Source: a bacterium
Lineage (GTDB): Bacteria > Patescibacteriota > Minisyncoccia > Phycocordibacterales > UBA1006
Direction: 5' to 3'
Assembly (NCBI GenBank): GCA_030433255.1
Contig: JAUIMI010000001.1
Coordinates: 87,378-151,377, forward strand
DNA length: 64,000 nt
The notes beneath the pieces are model-generated. The model was given only the letters and a program-made list of their open reading frames with translations, did not search any database and had not been told where the DNA came from. Within the stretch, counting starts at the first letter, position 1, and the number at the start of each line of letters is the position of its first letter. A program made the position numbers and the translations under genes. Of this stretch, positions 1-8,042 are shown one piece after another.

Positions 1-156
1 AATACCTGTTGGTGCCGTAATAGCTACTTCAATTCCATGTTTTTTAAGGTAATCAATATATTGATTAATTACATATGTTTTTCCTGTTCCAGGAGCTCCA
101 GTAAGAAAAAAATTTTTTCCAGTTTTCATGAGTGAGAGAGCTGATTCTTGTGTCAT
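1..156 (-). CDS. DNA helicase, RecD2/Pif1-like, N-terminal fragment
   Basis: The minus strand reads 52 codons from an ATG at 154-156 to the left edge, so only the N terminus is in the window. It contains a Walker A loop (GAPGTGKT, about residues 20-27) and ends in ITAPTGI, the motif Ia pattern of superfamily 1B helicases such as RecD2 and Pif1. Those enzymes unwind DNA 5' to 3' with ATP. The family assignment rests on this short stretch only. It is divergent from the next gene. Confidence 0.7.
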   Translation of the reverse strand, partial: MTQESALSLMKTGKNFFLTGAPGTGKTYVINQYIDYLKKHGIEVAITAPTGI

Positions 157-215
157 AGTATTTTTATCATACCATTATTTCTTGCTTTTATTTTTTTTGC
201 TATAATCTGTATATT

Positions 216-464
216 ATGAACAAGAAAAATATTGGATCAATTGATGCTGTTATTAGAACCGACCTTGCTTTTGTATTAGCATATATTTATTATACAAACC
301 CAAATCCAACAACATGGCATATTGTTGGCCTTATTCTTGCAGGACACTTGCTAGCAACTGCGGTATTCGGAAACAGCCCTCTCTATAAATTATTTAATCT
401 TTCTACCAATAAGGGTTCTGGAAAGTGTGGAGTATGTAATGGAGATAAAAACTGTGCGTGTTAG
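216..464 (+). CDS. Small membrane protein, DUF2892/YgaP-like, with Cys-rich tail
   Basis: 82 residues. The start MNKKNIGSID plus two hydrophobic segments (about 17-33 and 35-52) resemble the DUF2892 transmembrane unit found at the end of rhodanese YgaP. The last 17 residues carry four cysteines (GKCGVCNGDKNCAC), a likely metal or redox site not typical of the plain family. TATAAT at 201-206 lies 9 nt before the ATG, so the mRNA should have almost no leader. No known function. Confidence 0.65.
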   Translation: MNKKNIGSIDAVIRTDLAFVLAYIYYTNPNPTTWHIVGLILAGHLLATAVFGNSPLYKLFNLSTNKGSGKCGVCNGDKNCAC

Positions 465-510
465 TACGGTTTTTAATATAAAATAAACAACTAACTGGTA
501 TACTGTAAAT

Positions 511-819
511 ATGAACACCGAAGAACAAGAAGTAAATCAAAATTCACTTCAAGAGCAATTACACATACAACAAGAAGCACTGGTTAAAATTTATAAATCA
601 GTAGAGCAAACACGAAAAATTATGTTATGGACAGGTATTGCTAATCTTGTTGTGTTTATTTTACCCTTAATTTTTGTAGTTATAGCCTTACCTCGAATTA
701 TGAACACCTTTACGAGTAGTCTCAATCTTTTTGAAGGGTCTGAGTCATATTCAGAAACAGTAGTATCAAATCCTAGTCTCCGTGAAAGCCTAGAAAATTT
801 ACAGAATCTTGGATTTTAA
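511..819 (+). CDS. Hypothetical single-span membrane protein
   Basis: 102 residues: a polar N-terminal region rich in Gln and Glu, likely helical (about 1-38), one membrane segment (about 40-62), then a polar tail. No family recognised. TATACT at 499-504 is exactly 6 nt before the ATG, which predicts a leaderless transcript. A short hairpin with a T run follows at 827-853. Confidence 0.6.
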   Translation: MNTEEQEVNQNSLQEQLHIQQEALVKIYKSVEQTRKIMLWTGIANLVVFILPLIFVVIALPRIMNTFTSSLNLFEGSESYSETVVSNPSLRESLENLQNLGF

Positions 820-825
820 AAAATA

Positions 826-853
826 AAAAACAGAGTACACACTCTGTTTTTTA
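826..853 (+). terminator. Intrinsic terminator after the 511-819 gene
   Basis: AAAAACAGAGT and ACTCTGTTTTTT form a stem with a four-base loop and T run, placed between the gene stop and the convergent tRNA-Ser, so it may serve both strands. Confidence 0.6.
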
Positions 854-860
854 TCTATGA

Positions 861-946
<86 letters not shown>

Positions 947-1025
947 GTACATAGAAAATACTAACATTATTTTTATTTTCTGCAATATTACTTGTACTTT
1001 ATGTATAACTTTATACACTATTGAT

Positions 1026-1472
1026 ATGAAACATCTTGGTATAGATTATGGAACAAAACGAATAGGTATTGCTATATCAAATAATGAAGGTACATTAGCA
1101 TTTCCCAAAGAGATATTGAAAAATTCACAAGATATTATTCAGGATATTTTAGATATTGTTGAATATGAACAGATTGAAATAATTGTTATTGGTAAGTCAG
1201 TAGATCCATGGGGAAGTGAAAACTTGGTTCAACGAGAAATTAATACTTTTATTAAAAAACTTTCTTATGATTTAGAAGATGGAATTGAAATAATAGAACA
1301 AGATGAACGTGGAAGTTCTGTCGCTGCAGCTTCACATTTATATGGGAAAGGAAATATTGCAAATGAAAAATGGACAGGAAAAGATAATGCTAAAAAACGT
1401 GAACATAATGACGCCAATGCTGCAGCAGTTATTCTCCAGAGATATTTAGATAAACAAAAAAACCAGATTTAA
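1026..1472 (+). CDS. ruvX: Holliday junction resolvase-like RuvX/YqgF
   Basis: 148 residues with the RNase H-fold opening MKHLGIDYGTKRIGIAIS, the first catalytic Asp being in DYG, and a later DERGSS motif plus a C-terminal HNDANAAAVIL carrying the last acidic residue. These match YqgF, a nuclease involved in 16S rRNA 5' maturation and proposed in recombination. A longer upstream reading begins inside tRNA-Ser; the ATG at 1026 is preferred because it starts the conserved domain and has TACACT 6 nt before it. Confidence 0.88.
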   Translation: MKHLGIDYGTKRIGIAISNNEGTLAFPKEILKNSQDIIQDILDIVEYEQIEIIVIGKSVDPWGSENLVQREINTFIKKLSYDLEDGIEIIEQDERGSSVAAASHLYGKGNIANEKWTGKDNAKKREHNDANAAAVILQRYLDKQKNQI

Positions 1473-1487
1473 TTATCTGGTTTTTTA
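1455..1487 (+). terminator. Bidirectional terminator overlapping the end of ruvX
   Basis: AAAAAACCAGAT/ATCTGGTTTTTT stem around the ruvX stop codon. A runs on one side and T runs on the other let it work for ruvX and for the small minus-strand gene that converges on it. Confidence 0.75.
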
Positions 1488-1610
1488 TTATTTAGTTTGA
1501 TTAAAAAAAATAATATATAGCAAATAAAATCCTAGAGAAAATACTTCTAATATTTCAGATATTGTTGCCACTCTATCTTTTTCATTTTTGTCTTCTGTAT
1601 TTGATTTCAT
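1488..1610 (-). CDS. Small hypothetical membrane protein (40 aa)
   Basis: A 40-codon minus-strand frame starting ATG at 1608-1610: a charged N terminus (MKSNTEDKNEKDR) followed by one hydrophobic segment (about residues 21-36). It fills the gap between ruvX and the next gene and ends at the shared terminator, which supports it being real. No similarity recognised. Confidence 0.45.
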   Translation of the reverse strand: MKSNTEDKNEKDRVATISEILEVFSLGFYLLYIIFFNQTK

Positions 1611-1681
1611 TTTTATTAAAATTTTAATTTATTTAATTAAAACATTTATTTATATATAAATCAAATACTTGCGCTCATAAC

Positions 1682-2188
1682 ATGAATCCGTACACTAATA
1701 ATATGAAATATGTAACATATGATGAATTTAAAAAAATGGATATGCGAGTTGGCTTAATCCGATTTGTAGAACCAGTAGAAGGAACCGATAAATTATTACG
1801 TTTTGAAATTGATTTTGGCGAGCAGGAACAAAAAGCAATAGCGTGTTCCGGGGAGTGTAAAAAGACAGAATGCGAAGAAGAAGTTTGTGAAAATGAATGT
1901 GTTTGCGAAATTAATTGTCAGTGTGTTTCAGAGGAATCAGAAATTCCTTTTGGAAAAGAAGAATATAGCGGTCGAGATGTACGGCAAATTGTTTCTGGTA
2001 TTCGCGAATTTTTCCCAGAATACAAGGAGCTAGAAGGAAAACATGGTTTGTATATTTTAAATCTTGAACCTCGTGAAATTCGTGGAGTTACAAGTTATGG
2101 AATGCTTATGGCGGTTGATGGTATTGACGGGAATCCAGTGTTCCTTGGTCCACAAGGAGACATTGAACCTGGGTCACGCGTTAGATAA
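1682..2188 (+). CDS. tRNA-binding OB-fold protein (Trbp111/MetRS C-terminal type) with Cys-rich insertion
   Basis: 168 residues. Residues about 9-50 (YDEFKKMDMRVGLI, TDKLLRFEIDFG) and about 98-168 (RQIVSGIREF, LEPREIRGVTSYGMLMA) match the EMAP/Trbp111 tRNA-binding domain found free (CsaA, Trbp111) or at the C terminus of methionyl-tRNA synthetase, where it binds the outside of the tRNA elbow. Between the two halves sits a segment of about 45 residues with eight cysteines, absent from ordinary family members. An alternative ATG at 1703 would remove 7 residues. Confidence 0.8.
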   Translation: MNPYTNNMKYVTYDEFKKMDMRVGLIRFVEPVEGTDKLLRFEIDFGEQEQKAIACSGECKKTECEEEVCENECVCEINCQCVSEESEIPFGKEEYSGRDVRQIVSGIREFFPEYKELEGKHGLYILNLEPREIRGVTSYGMLMAVDGIDGNPVFLGPQGDIEPGSRVR

Positions 2189-2191
2189 AAA

Positions 2192-2220
2192 GAGTTAATA
2201 CTCTTTTTATTTTTTTCTTG
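2192..2220 (+). terminator. Intrinsic terminator
   Basis: AAAAAGAGT-TAAT-ACTCTTTTT stem followed by a T-rich run, between the tRNA-binding gene and the VTT gene. Confidence 0.6.
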
Positions 2221-2234
2221 GTATGATGGCTGTT

Positions 2235-2816
2235 ATGAAAAAACGTTTTGTTACTTGGTTTAAAAATATTACAGATAAGAAGTGGATCATTCCTTTTTTG
2301 GCTGTAGTTTCTTTTTTAGAATCTATTATTTTTCCGATTCCTATTGATATTTTTACCTTTACTTTGGCCGTAGCACATCCGCATAAATGGAAAACGTATG
2401 GAGCGGTTGCAACAATCTGGTCTGTTCTTGGTGCTTTGGGTGGGTATTTTTTAGGAATGTATCTCTTTGATATTTTTGGAGAACAGTTAATTCAATTTTA
2501 TGGATATGAAAAACAGTTTATTCAAGTAACAGAACTTTTTAATAGTAATGTTTTTTGGGTTATGTTTATGTCTGCTTTTACTCCTATTCCATACAAGGTA
2601 TTTACTATTGCAGGGGGAGCTCTTAATGTTGCCTTGGCGCCATTTATCATTGCTTCCATTCTTGGAAGAGGATTACGTTTTTTTGCAGAAACGTATTTAC
2701 CATATCGTTTTGGCGAACAGACAGGAAAACATATTTTAAAAAATATTAATTTTTATTCTTTTGTTATTATTATTGCCATTGTTGGCTTTATTATCATAAG
2801 AACCTTTATAAAATAA
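2235..2816 (+). CDS. VTT-domain (DedA/YqaA-like) membrane protein
   Basis: 193 residues, four to five membrane segments. The motifs FLESIIFPIPID and SAFTPIPYKVFTIAGGAL, with the E-x-proline signature and the later proline/glycine loop, match the SNARE-associated/VTT family (DedA, YqaA), which act in lipid flipping and envelope homeostasis. Start at 2235 is preferred: TATGAT at 2222-2227 overlaps an earlier ATG at 2223 and lies 7 nt before this one. Confidence 0.78.
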   Translation: MKKRFVTWFKNITDKKWIIPFLAVVSFLESIIFPIPIDIFTFTLAVAHPHKWKTYGAVATIWSVLGALGGYFLGMYLFDIFGEQLIQFYGYEKQFIQVTELFNSNVFWVMFMSAFTPIPYKVFTIAGGALNVALAPFIIASILGRGLRFFAETYLPYRFGEQTGKHILKNINFYSFVIIIAIVGFIIIRTFIK

Positions 2817-2866
2817 TTCTCATTCTTTCATTCCAAGACTTATAAAATGTTTGGTATACTGTGTGT

Positions 2867-3871
2867 ATGTTTTCAAGAAAAGAACTGACAACAAAATCAA
2901 CCATCGCGATTACTGATGAATCTATTTCATACGTTACCTTAGCAAAAGATAACAACGGTTTTTTTATTAAAGAATATGAAACCGTTACTATTCCTGAAGG
3001 TGTTATTCAAGACGGTGAAATTTTAAAGGCGGATATTCTTTTTCAAATGCTGAAAAAAATTGCACGACTTGTTTCAAATAAGAATATTGATATTGTATTG
3101 CCTCATAAATATTTTTTATGTGCAGATGGAACACTCGGTGATACAGACAAAAAAGACTCACTAAAAAAACGTGTACAACGGTATTTTAAAACAACAGCAA
3201 CGAATGAACCTTGGCACAAGACGCATATATGTGAATTCTCCACCTATACGCTGCAGGGTAGAGAGAAGGTGTTGTTTAAGTGTTTACCAAAAGATATTCA
3301 AAAAAGTTATGTACATGTATGTAAACGAGCTGGGTTCCAGATTTCGTCTTTAACTTCAGATATTCTAGCTTTTGATGATTTTCTTTCTGATGAAGGATCT
3401 ATCCTTGTTTTTGTTTCGAATAATTACACACGTGTTGCTGAATTTAAATCTGGAATGTTTATATCATCTAAAACTTTTCAAGTTTCGTACCAACAATTTA
3501 TTCAAGATATTCAGAAATATATTAATACTTCTTCAAAAGAAGCAGAGTTAATTTTAAAAAAACATGGACTTCTTCGTTCACATAAAGACGAAAAAGTATA
3601 TACACGATTATCTCGTTCAATGTCTCCGTTAATTGAATATCTTTCAAAAAGAAAGCTCAAAGAATCCGTATCACTTCATGTGATTTTTGAACAACAACCA
3701 ATTCTTGGTTTTCATGATTACCTATTTCAATCTCTAAGAATAACCACAGCAGAATTGGATATTCTAAATACTACAAAATATATATTTCATGATATTCTTT
3801 CTTTGCACAAAAATGAGAGTTATAGATATCAGCCGATTATTGCGCAAGCATTAAAAAATTGGAAAAAATAA
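2867..3871 (+). CDS. PilM-like actin-fold protein (type IV pilus)
   Basis: 334 residues. The N terminus (STIAITDESISYVTLAK) and the pattern IPEGVIQDGEI followed by IVLPHKYF resemble PilM, the cytoplasmic actin-like platform of type IV pili. The middle and C-terminal parts are diverged. TATACT at 2855-2860 is 6 nt before the ATG at 2867; a GTG at 2861 would fall at the transcription start and is rejected. A pilin gene lies at 31780, not adjacent. Confidence 0.55.
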   Translation: MFSRKELTTKSTIAITDESISYVTLAKDNNGFFIKEYETVTIPEGVIQDGEILKADILFQMLKKIARLVSNKNIDIVLPHKYFLCADGTLGDTDKKDSLKKRVQRYFKTTATNEPWHKTHICEFSTYTLQGREKVLFKCLPKDIQKSYVHVCKRAGFQISSLTSDILAFDDFLSDEGSILVFVSNNYTRVAEFKSGMFISSKTFQVSYQQFIQDIQKYINTSSKEAELILKKHGLLRSHKDEKVYTRLSRSMSPLIEYLSKRKLKESVSLHVIFEQQPILGFHDYLFQSLRITTAELDILNTTKYIFHDILSLHKNESYRYQPIIAQALKNWKK

Positions 3872-3940
3872 TTTTTTATATTTATTGACCAAAAAACCCA
3901 ATATGCTATATTTGTTCTTGTCCAACCTTACTTGGGAATT

Positions 3941-4012
3941 CCTCCTATAGTTCAACGGATAGAACGAGGGACTTCTAATCCCTAGATCTAGGTTCGATTC
4001 CTAGTGGGAGGA
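3941..4012 (+). tRNA. tRNA-Arg (anticodon TCT)
   Basis: 72 nt with acceptor CCTCCTA/TGGGAGG, D-stem GTTC/GAAC, anticodon stem AGGGA/TCCCT around loop CTTCTAA (TCT) and T-arm CTAGG-TTCGATT-CCTAG. CCA not encoded. 16 nt before tRNA-Val, so probably cotranscribed. Confidence 0.93.
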
Positions 4013-4028
4013 CATGAAACAAATATTC

Positions 4029-4102
4029 GGGCGATTAGCTCAGTTGGCTAGAGCAGTTCGTTTACACCGAAAAGGTCAGGGGTTCGAGTCCCTTATCGCC
4101 CA
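4029..4102 (+). tRNA. tRNA-Val (anticodon TAC), integration target
   Basis: 74 nt with acceptor GGGCGAT/ATCGCCC and anticodon loop TTTACAC (TAC); a G-A mismatch sits at 27-43. CCA not encoded. The stop codon and last residues of the convergent serine recombinase are read from bases 4093-4102 of this tRNA, so the tRNA 3' end is the apparent attachment site of the element to the right. Confidence 0.92.
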
Positions 4103-5910
4103 CGAGAAGTGTTAATAGCACTAGAACTGGCATCTGTTAATTCAGATGCTTTTTCTGTTGCTCCATAGAATGTAGGCTCAATAAGATGTTCTTGTTTAGA
4201 TATTTCATTCAAAATATCTTGAGGTAGTTTTAGTCTTATAGATAATCTAAAGGGTATTTTTTGATCTTCTTTTTTTGGTCCAGCAATAACATCAGTATCT
4301 TTTCGGTTCCTTGAATAAACTACTATTTCATCAATGAGCATATGAACAATCTCGTCTACTAGCTTCTTATTCTTAGAAACATTTTTGAGTACCTTTTGGT
4401 ATTTTTTGTTAAAAAGATCTAGAGTTCTTAAATAACCTTCAGATATATTATTTTGAGCAATTTTCACTTGAATATCTTTAAGTTCTTTCTGGTACGTTAG
4501 TTCGGACTCATTTATTTCCTTAGCTCTCTTTTTTAATTCTGTATCAGAAATTAACCCATGTTCGTGTTGAGTAGAAATGTGTTTCCTACGAACTGGTATT
4601 CCTGAAATAAGTTTGTTAATTTTCTCAAGTTGTTTGTTTAGTATTTTTATTTCAATTTTTGAAGAATTAAGTTTTTGTTGATGGTTATAGACAGCTAAAG
4701 GACTACTTATAAGTTCCAAACATTTTTTAATAATAAATTTCTCGAGTTCTTTTGCTGGCAGAGGGAGAGCTGTACATCTAACATCATATTTTGAACAGTG
4801 TTTTCGTGAACAGACATAGAAGTATGAATGTTTACCAGTTTTAGGGTTTTTCTTTCCTGTTCCATTCCAATTATTTCTACTTCCATTATTTTCCTTTAAG
4901 TGAAAGCAATTATCACAGGTTAAAAGCCCTCCTAGATAATAAGGTTCGGATCGCTTAAGGGAGCTGGTATTTCTAGCCTTTGATTCTTTTAGAATATCCT
5001 GAGCTTTTTTAAAGTTAACGATATCTATTATGATTGGCATAAGATAATCAGATTTTTTCCATTTTGATTTTGGAAGTTTCTTTCCTTTTTTCTGTTTGCC
5101 ATAGTAATAAACCCCAGTATAGATTTCATTGGTTAGTATCCTTCGAATAGATTGATCATTCCAGTGGTAGATAGAATTTTGTTTCTTTATAAAACTACCT
5201 TTCTTTTTGTTTTTCTTAGCAGAAGATTCTGGCGACAAGAATTTATGTTCTCTTAGATATTTAGCAATCTTACCTATTCCATATTTTTGGTTTATATAAA
5301 GATCGTAAATAGTTCGTACTCCCTCTGCTTCGTTTTCTAAGATAGCTAATTTCTTATCTTTTTTCTTATATCCATACGGTGTAGATCTTCCCATAAACAC
5401 CCCATCATTTGCTGCTGACTCTCTTCCACCTTGAGTTCTTTGTTTTATAGTTTCAATTTCTAGTTCAGCAATAACCCCAATGATACTCAATATGGCTCTT
5501 CCAAAGGGTGTTGATGTGTCGATATTCTCTGAAACGGAAGCAAATTGAATTTCATTTTCTTCAAAAAAATCTATTACCTCATGTAATATTTTTAGCTTCC
5601 TTGCGAATCTGTCTATTCTATACACAACGACAATGTCAAAAGGTCTGTTTTCTGAGGAAGACAGTTCAATATCCTCTATAAGCTTAGCGAATTTTGGTCT
5701 ATCTTCTAGTTTAGTAGTTCCACTAATGTTATCGAAATAAACATAATTTTCTCCAGCAAATTCGAAGGGGGTGTCTGTGTGTTTACGCGATTCAATAAAG
5801 TTCATTATCGCTTCTCGTTGGATTTTCGGTCCATATTTTTCAACCTGATCCTCAGTTGATACTCTTATATAAATTGCTACTCTTTTCTTTCTTTTTTCAT
5901 TGTTTTTCAT
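4093..5910 (-). CDS. Large serine recombinase (integrase) 1
   Basis: 605 residues. N-terminal resolvase domain with catalytic Ser18 in RVSTEDQ and the helix motif YRIDRFARK; a recombinase domain around 180-290; a zinc ribbon with CDNC and later Cys pairs (about 330-380); then a coiled-coil region. This is the layout of phage-type integrases that join attP and attB by serine-linked double-strand exchange. Its last residues (SRGR, then TAA) are encoded inside tRNA-Val, so the integrated product has a target-dependent C terminus. Divergent from the 6004 gene, with an inverted repeat between them. Confidence 0.92.
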   Translation of the reverse strand: MKNNEKRKKRVAIYIRVSTEDQVEKYGPKIQREAIMNFIESRKHTDTPFEFAGENYVYFDNISGTTKLEDRPKFAKLIEDIELSSSENRPFDIVVVYRIDRFARKLKILHEVIDFFEENEIQFASVSENIDTSTPFGRAILSIIGVIAELEIETIKQRTQGGRESAANDGVFMGRSTPYGYKKKDKKLAILENEAEGVRTIYDLYINQKYGIGKIAKYLREHKFLSPESSAKKNKKKGSFIKKQNSIYHWNDQSIRRILTNEIYTGVYYYGKQKKGKKLPKSKWKKSDYLMPIIIDIVNFKKAQDILKESKARNTSSLKRSEPYYLGGLLTCDNCFHLKENNGSRNNWNGTGKKNPKTGKHSYFYVCSRKHCSKYDVRCTALPLPAKELEKFIIKKCLELISSPLAVYNHQQKLNSSKIEIKILNKQLEKINKLISGIPVRRKHISTQHEHGLISDTELKKRAKEINESELTYQKELKDIQVKIAQNNISEGYLRTLDLFNKKYQKVLKNVSKNKKLVDEIVHMLIDEIVVYSRNRKDTDVIAGPKKEDQKIPFRLSIRLKLPQDILNEISKQEHLIEPTFYGATEKASELTDASSSAINTSRGR

Positions 5911-5930
5911 ACTAGGGAAGTGTTACATAG

Positions 5931-5953
5931 AACTATATGTAATGTATATAGTT
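5931..5953. promoter_or_regulatory. Operator-like inverted repeat before recombinase 1
   Basis: AACTATAT and ATATAGTT, perfect 8-bp arms with a 7-bp spacer, 20 nt upstream of the recombinase start and 50 nt upstream of the divergent 6004 gene. A repressor site is plausible; an equivalent repeat precedes recombinase 2. Confidence 0.5.
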
Positions 5954-6003
5954 TAACAGAAAAAGACTTCACTTTTTTGAAAGAGAAATGATATCATAGT
6001 GAT

Positions 6004-6372
6004 ATGAGCAAAAAACTCACTAAAAAACAAAAAAAGTTTGTTGATAGTTATATGGAGTCAGGAAATGCAACAAAGGCTGCTAAAAAGGCTTACAAGACCT
6101 CCAACGATGCTTCTGCTCGTAGTATTGGAAGTCAGAACTTAACAAAACTTAACATCCAAGAGTATTTAGAAGAACAAGCACAACCTGTATTAGTAAACAT
6201 GGTCCATCTTGCGTTAAATGCTGAAAAACAATCGGACCAAATAAGGGCAGGAAAAATTATTTTAGATAGAACTATTCAGGAGAAACCTAAAACAATTAAT
6301 CTAGAGTCGGAAGAAAAAAGAAAAGAGGTAAGTGAGAAAATAAGAACTTATTTAAAATCATTACAAGTTTAA
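6004..6372 (+). CDS. Terminase small subunit-like DNA-binding protein
   Basis: 122 residues. The N-terminal pattern LTKKQKKFVDSYMESGNA, then TKAAKKAY, ARSIGSQNLTK and IQEYLEE matches the helix-turn-helix domain of Terminase_2 small subunits, which recognise phage packaging sites. No large terminase or structural gene is nearby, so it may be a phage or satellite remnant, or a DNA-binding protein of the element. TATCAT at 5992-5997 is 6 nt before the ATG. Confidence 0.65.
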   Translation: MSKKLTKKQKKFVDSYMESGNATKAAKKAYKTSNDASARSIGSQNLTKLNIQEYLEEQAQPVLVNMVHLALNAEKQSDQIRAGKIILDRTIQEKPKTINLESEEKRKEVSEKIRTYLKSLQV

Positions 6373-6428
6373 TGGTTTTTCTTTTGTCCTGAATTAAGTA
6401 TAATTATAGTAATTGAATATTTATAAAA

Positions 6429-6470
6429 ATGAGCCCAACCATCAATGTGATGAGTGGTTCAAAAAACTAA
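6429..6470 (+). other. Possible leader peptide (13 aa)
   Basis: ATG at 6429 opens a 13-codon frame (MSPTINVMSGSKN) whose stop lies at the base of the hairpin at 6467-6510. The position suggests a leader or attenuation arrangement upstream of the 6617 gene. Too short to be sure. Confidence 0.25.
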
Positions 6471-6510
6471 CGAAAATTAAAACCTCCTCGTGAGGGTTAC
6501 TTTTCGTTAG
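6467..6510 (+). promoter_or_regulatory. Long hairpin in leader of the 6617 gene
   Basis: CTAACGAAAA (6467-6476) pairs with TTTTCGTTAG (6501-6510), with an inner AACC/GGTT stem. The element ACTAACGAA recurs just before the downstream ATG (6605-6613). The stretch 6373-6616 has no other gene; it may be a structured 5' region. Confidence 0.45.
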
Positions 6511-6616
6511 TCGTGTTCAGGAATGAGCATGGATTCATTAATTTGGGTCGACCTCGTGGGGAGATTTTTGTTTGCCTGAATTAATCAATCTCAACCATTT
6601 TAAAACTAACGAAATT

Positions 6617-7687
6617 ATGAAAAAAATAATTATATTATTCACAACTTTTCTTCTATTAGGTGTTTCTTCGTTCGCAAACGCATACGAGGCATATATGCAA
6701 GCATATGATATTTCTGTACCTGAGGGATGGGAAAGAATCCCTTATTATCCTTCCATTGAAGATATAAACTTAGAATCAAAATATTCTTCTGATGAAGTTT
6801 CAAGGAATTATGAAGATGGGTATTCTAAGACAGTCCAAAATAGAGGTAGGAGTAGATTATTACCTTCTCATAAGATATCTTCCCCTCATATTTTAATACG
6901 TCATATTAATATTAAAGATATATATCTTGAAGATATTTATAATGAAATTTATAGAAATAAAGAAAATATTTTTGGATTAGAAATTCTTTCAAAAAGTTCT
7001 TTACAAATAAAAAGAGAAAGTGGAGTTATTCTTGTTCACGGATATGGTTTTGACCAGCCTAAGATTTCAGCTATATTCCCCAGTAAGGATTTTGTAACGC
7101 AAATAGATTTTTTCACAGAAAATTCTTTTTTTGAAGAAGATAAAATTGATTTTTATAAAATAGTAGAATCTTTTTCTTATGATTATAATTATAGATATAA
7201 TAAGCCAGAAAAATCATTATTTGATATCTATTCGTACTTACCCTTAATTCAAATAGTACTCTTAGTTACTCTTATTCTAATGATTATCTGGAGAATATTT
7301 AATTATCTCAAAAGCAAGAGGTGTATAAAAAAAGATAAAATACAAACAAAAAAAACAAAGGAGAAAAACAGAGAAATTCCTATCTTAAAAGAGAAAGAAA
7401 GAAACAATGATTCAAACAAAAAAATATACTGGACCATGCTTGGTGTCTATCTAATAATATATTTATTTAAGATCTTAGATTTTGATCTTAGTTTTGGTTT
7501 ATTGTCTGCTGTGAGTGGTTTGGTAGGTTCATTGTTTATATATTTTGCTTTACCTTTTACAATATCTATTATAATTTCAAATGTTATTTCATTTATAAAG
7601 AAAGATGGAAAACAACAAAAACGTTTTTATGAAATAGCTATAATTGTAATTGTACTATTTTCTTTCTTGATGTTCTTTGCTGATTAG
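6617..7687 (+). CDS. Hypothetical exported/membrane protein
   Basis: 356 residues. Signal peptide at 1-23 (MKKIIILFTTFLLLGVSSFANA), an extracytoplasmic part of about 180 residues, a membrane segment (about 205-230), a very basic linker, then two or three more membrane segments. No family recognised. The ATG at 6617 is chosen because it begins the signal peptide; the longer TTG-started reading has no support. Confidence 0.6.
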   Translation: MKKIIILFTTFLLLGVSSFANAYEAYMQAYDISVPEGWERIPYYPSIEDINLESKYSSDEVSRNYEDGYSKTVQNRGRSRLLPSHKISSPHILIRHINIKDIYLEDIYNEIYRNKENIFGLEILSKSSLQIKRESGVILVHGYGFDQPKISAIFPSKDFVTQIDFFTENSFFEEDKIDFYKIVESFSYDYNYRYNKPEKSLFDIYSYLPLIQIVLLVTLILMIIWRIFNYLKSKRCIKKDKIQTKKTKEKNREIPILKEKERNNDSNKKIYWTMLGVYLIIYLFKILDFDLSFGLLSAVSGLVGSLFIYFALPFTISIIISNVISFIKKDGKQQKRFYEIAIIVIVLFSFLMFFAD

Positions 7688-7725
7688 TATAATTAGGTAA
7701 TGTTGTAAAATGTTACAATTTTTGC

Positions 7726-7758
7726 AAAAAATAAACACCATTATGGTGTTTATTTTTT
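7726..7758. terminator. Bidirectional terminator
   Basis: AAAAAATAAACACCA-TTA-TGGTGTTTATTTTTT, between two convergent genes and overlapping the stop of the minus-strand gene. Confidence 0.85.
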
Positions 7759-7980
7759 GGTTTCAGTAACAAGTTTATGTAAAAGTTCTTTATCATTAGT
7801 TTCTGTTGAAACCATTTCAACTTCTTCTATGTTTTCAGGTAAGTTTTTTTTAGAAATCTTATTTGTATAATGAAAATCTACTCCAGTTTCAGAATCACCA
7901 AAAGAAATGGTAATTCCTGGTCCAAAATCTTTTTCTATTTTTCTTATAGCTTTGATTAGTTTATCTTCATTTTGACTCAT
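7750..7980 (-). CDS. Small hypothetical protein
   Basis: 76 residues, acidic, with a central part (GPGITISFGDSETGVDFHYTN) that may form beta strands. No family recognised. The start is supported by TATAGT 6 nt before the ATG on the minus strand. It is divergent from the DUF3800 gene, with 62 nt between the starts. Confidence 0.5.
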   Translation of the reverse strand: MSQNEDKLIKAIRKIEKDFGPGITISFGDSETGVDFHYTNKISKKNLPENIEEVEMVSTETNDKELLHKLVTETKK

Positions 7981-8042
7981 AAAAAAACTATATCAATTTG
8001 AGTAAATTTTTAAAAGGTAAATAAAACATATATAATATTCAT

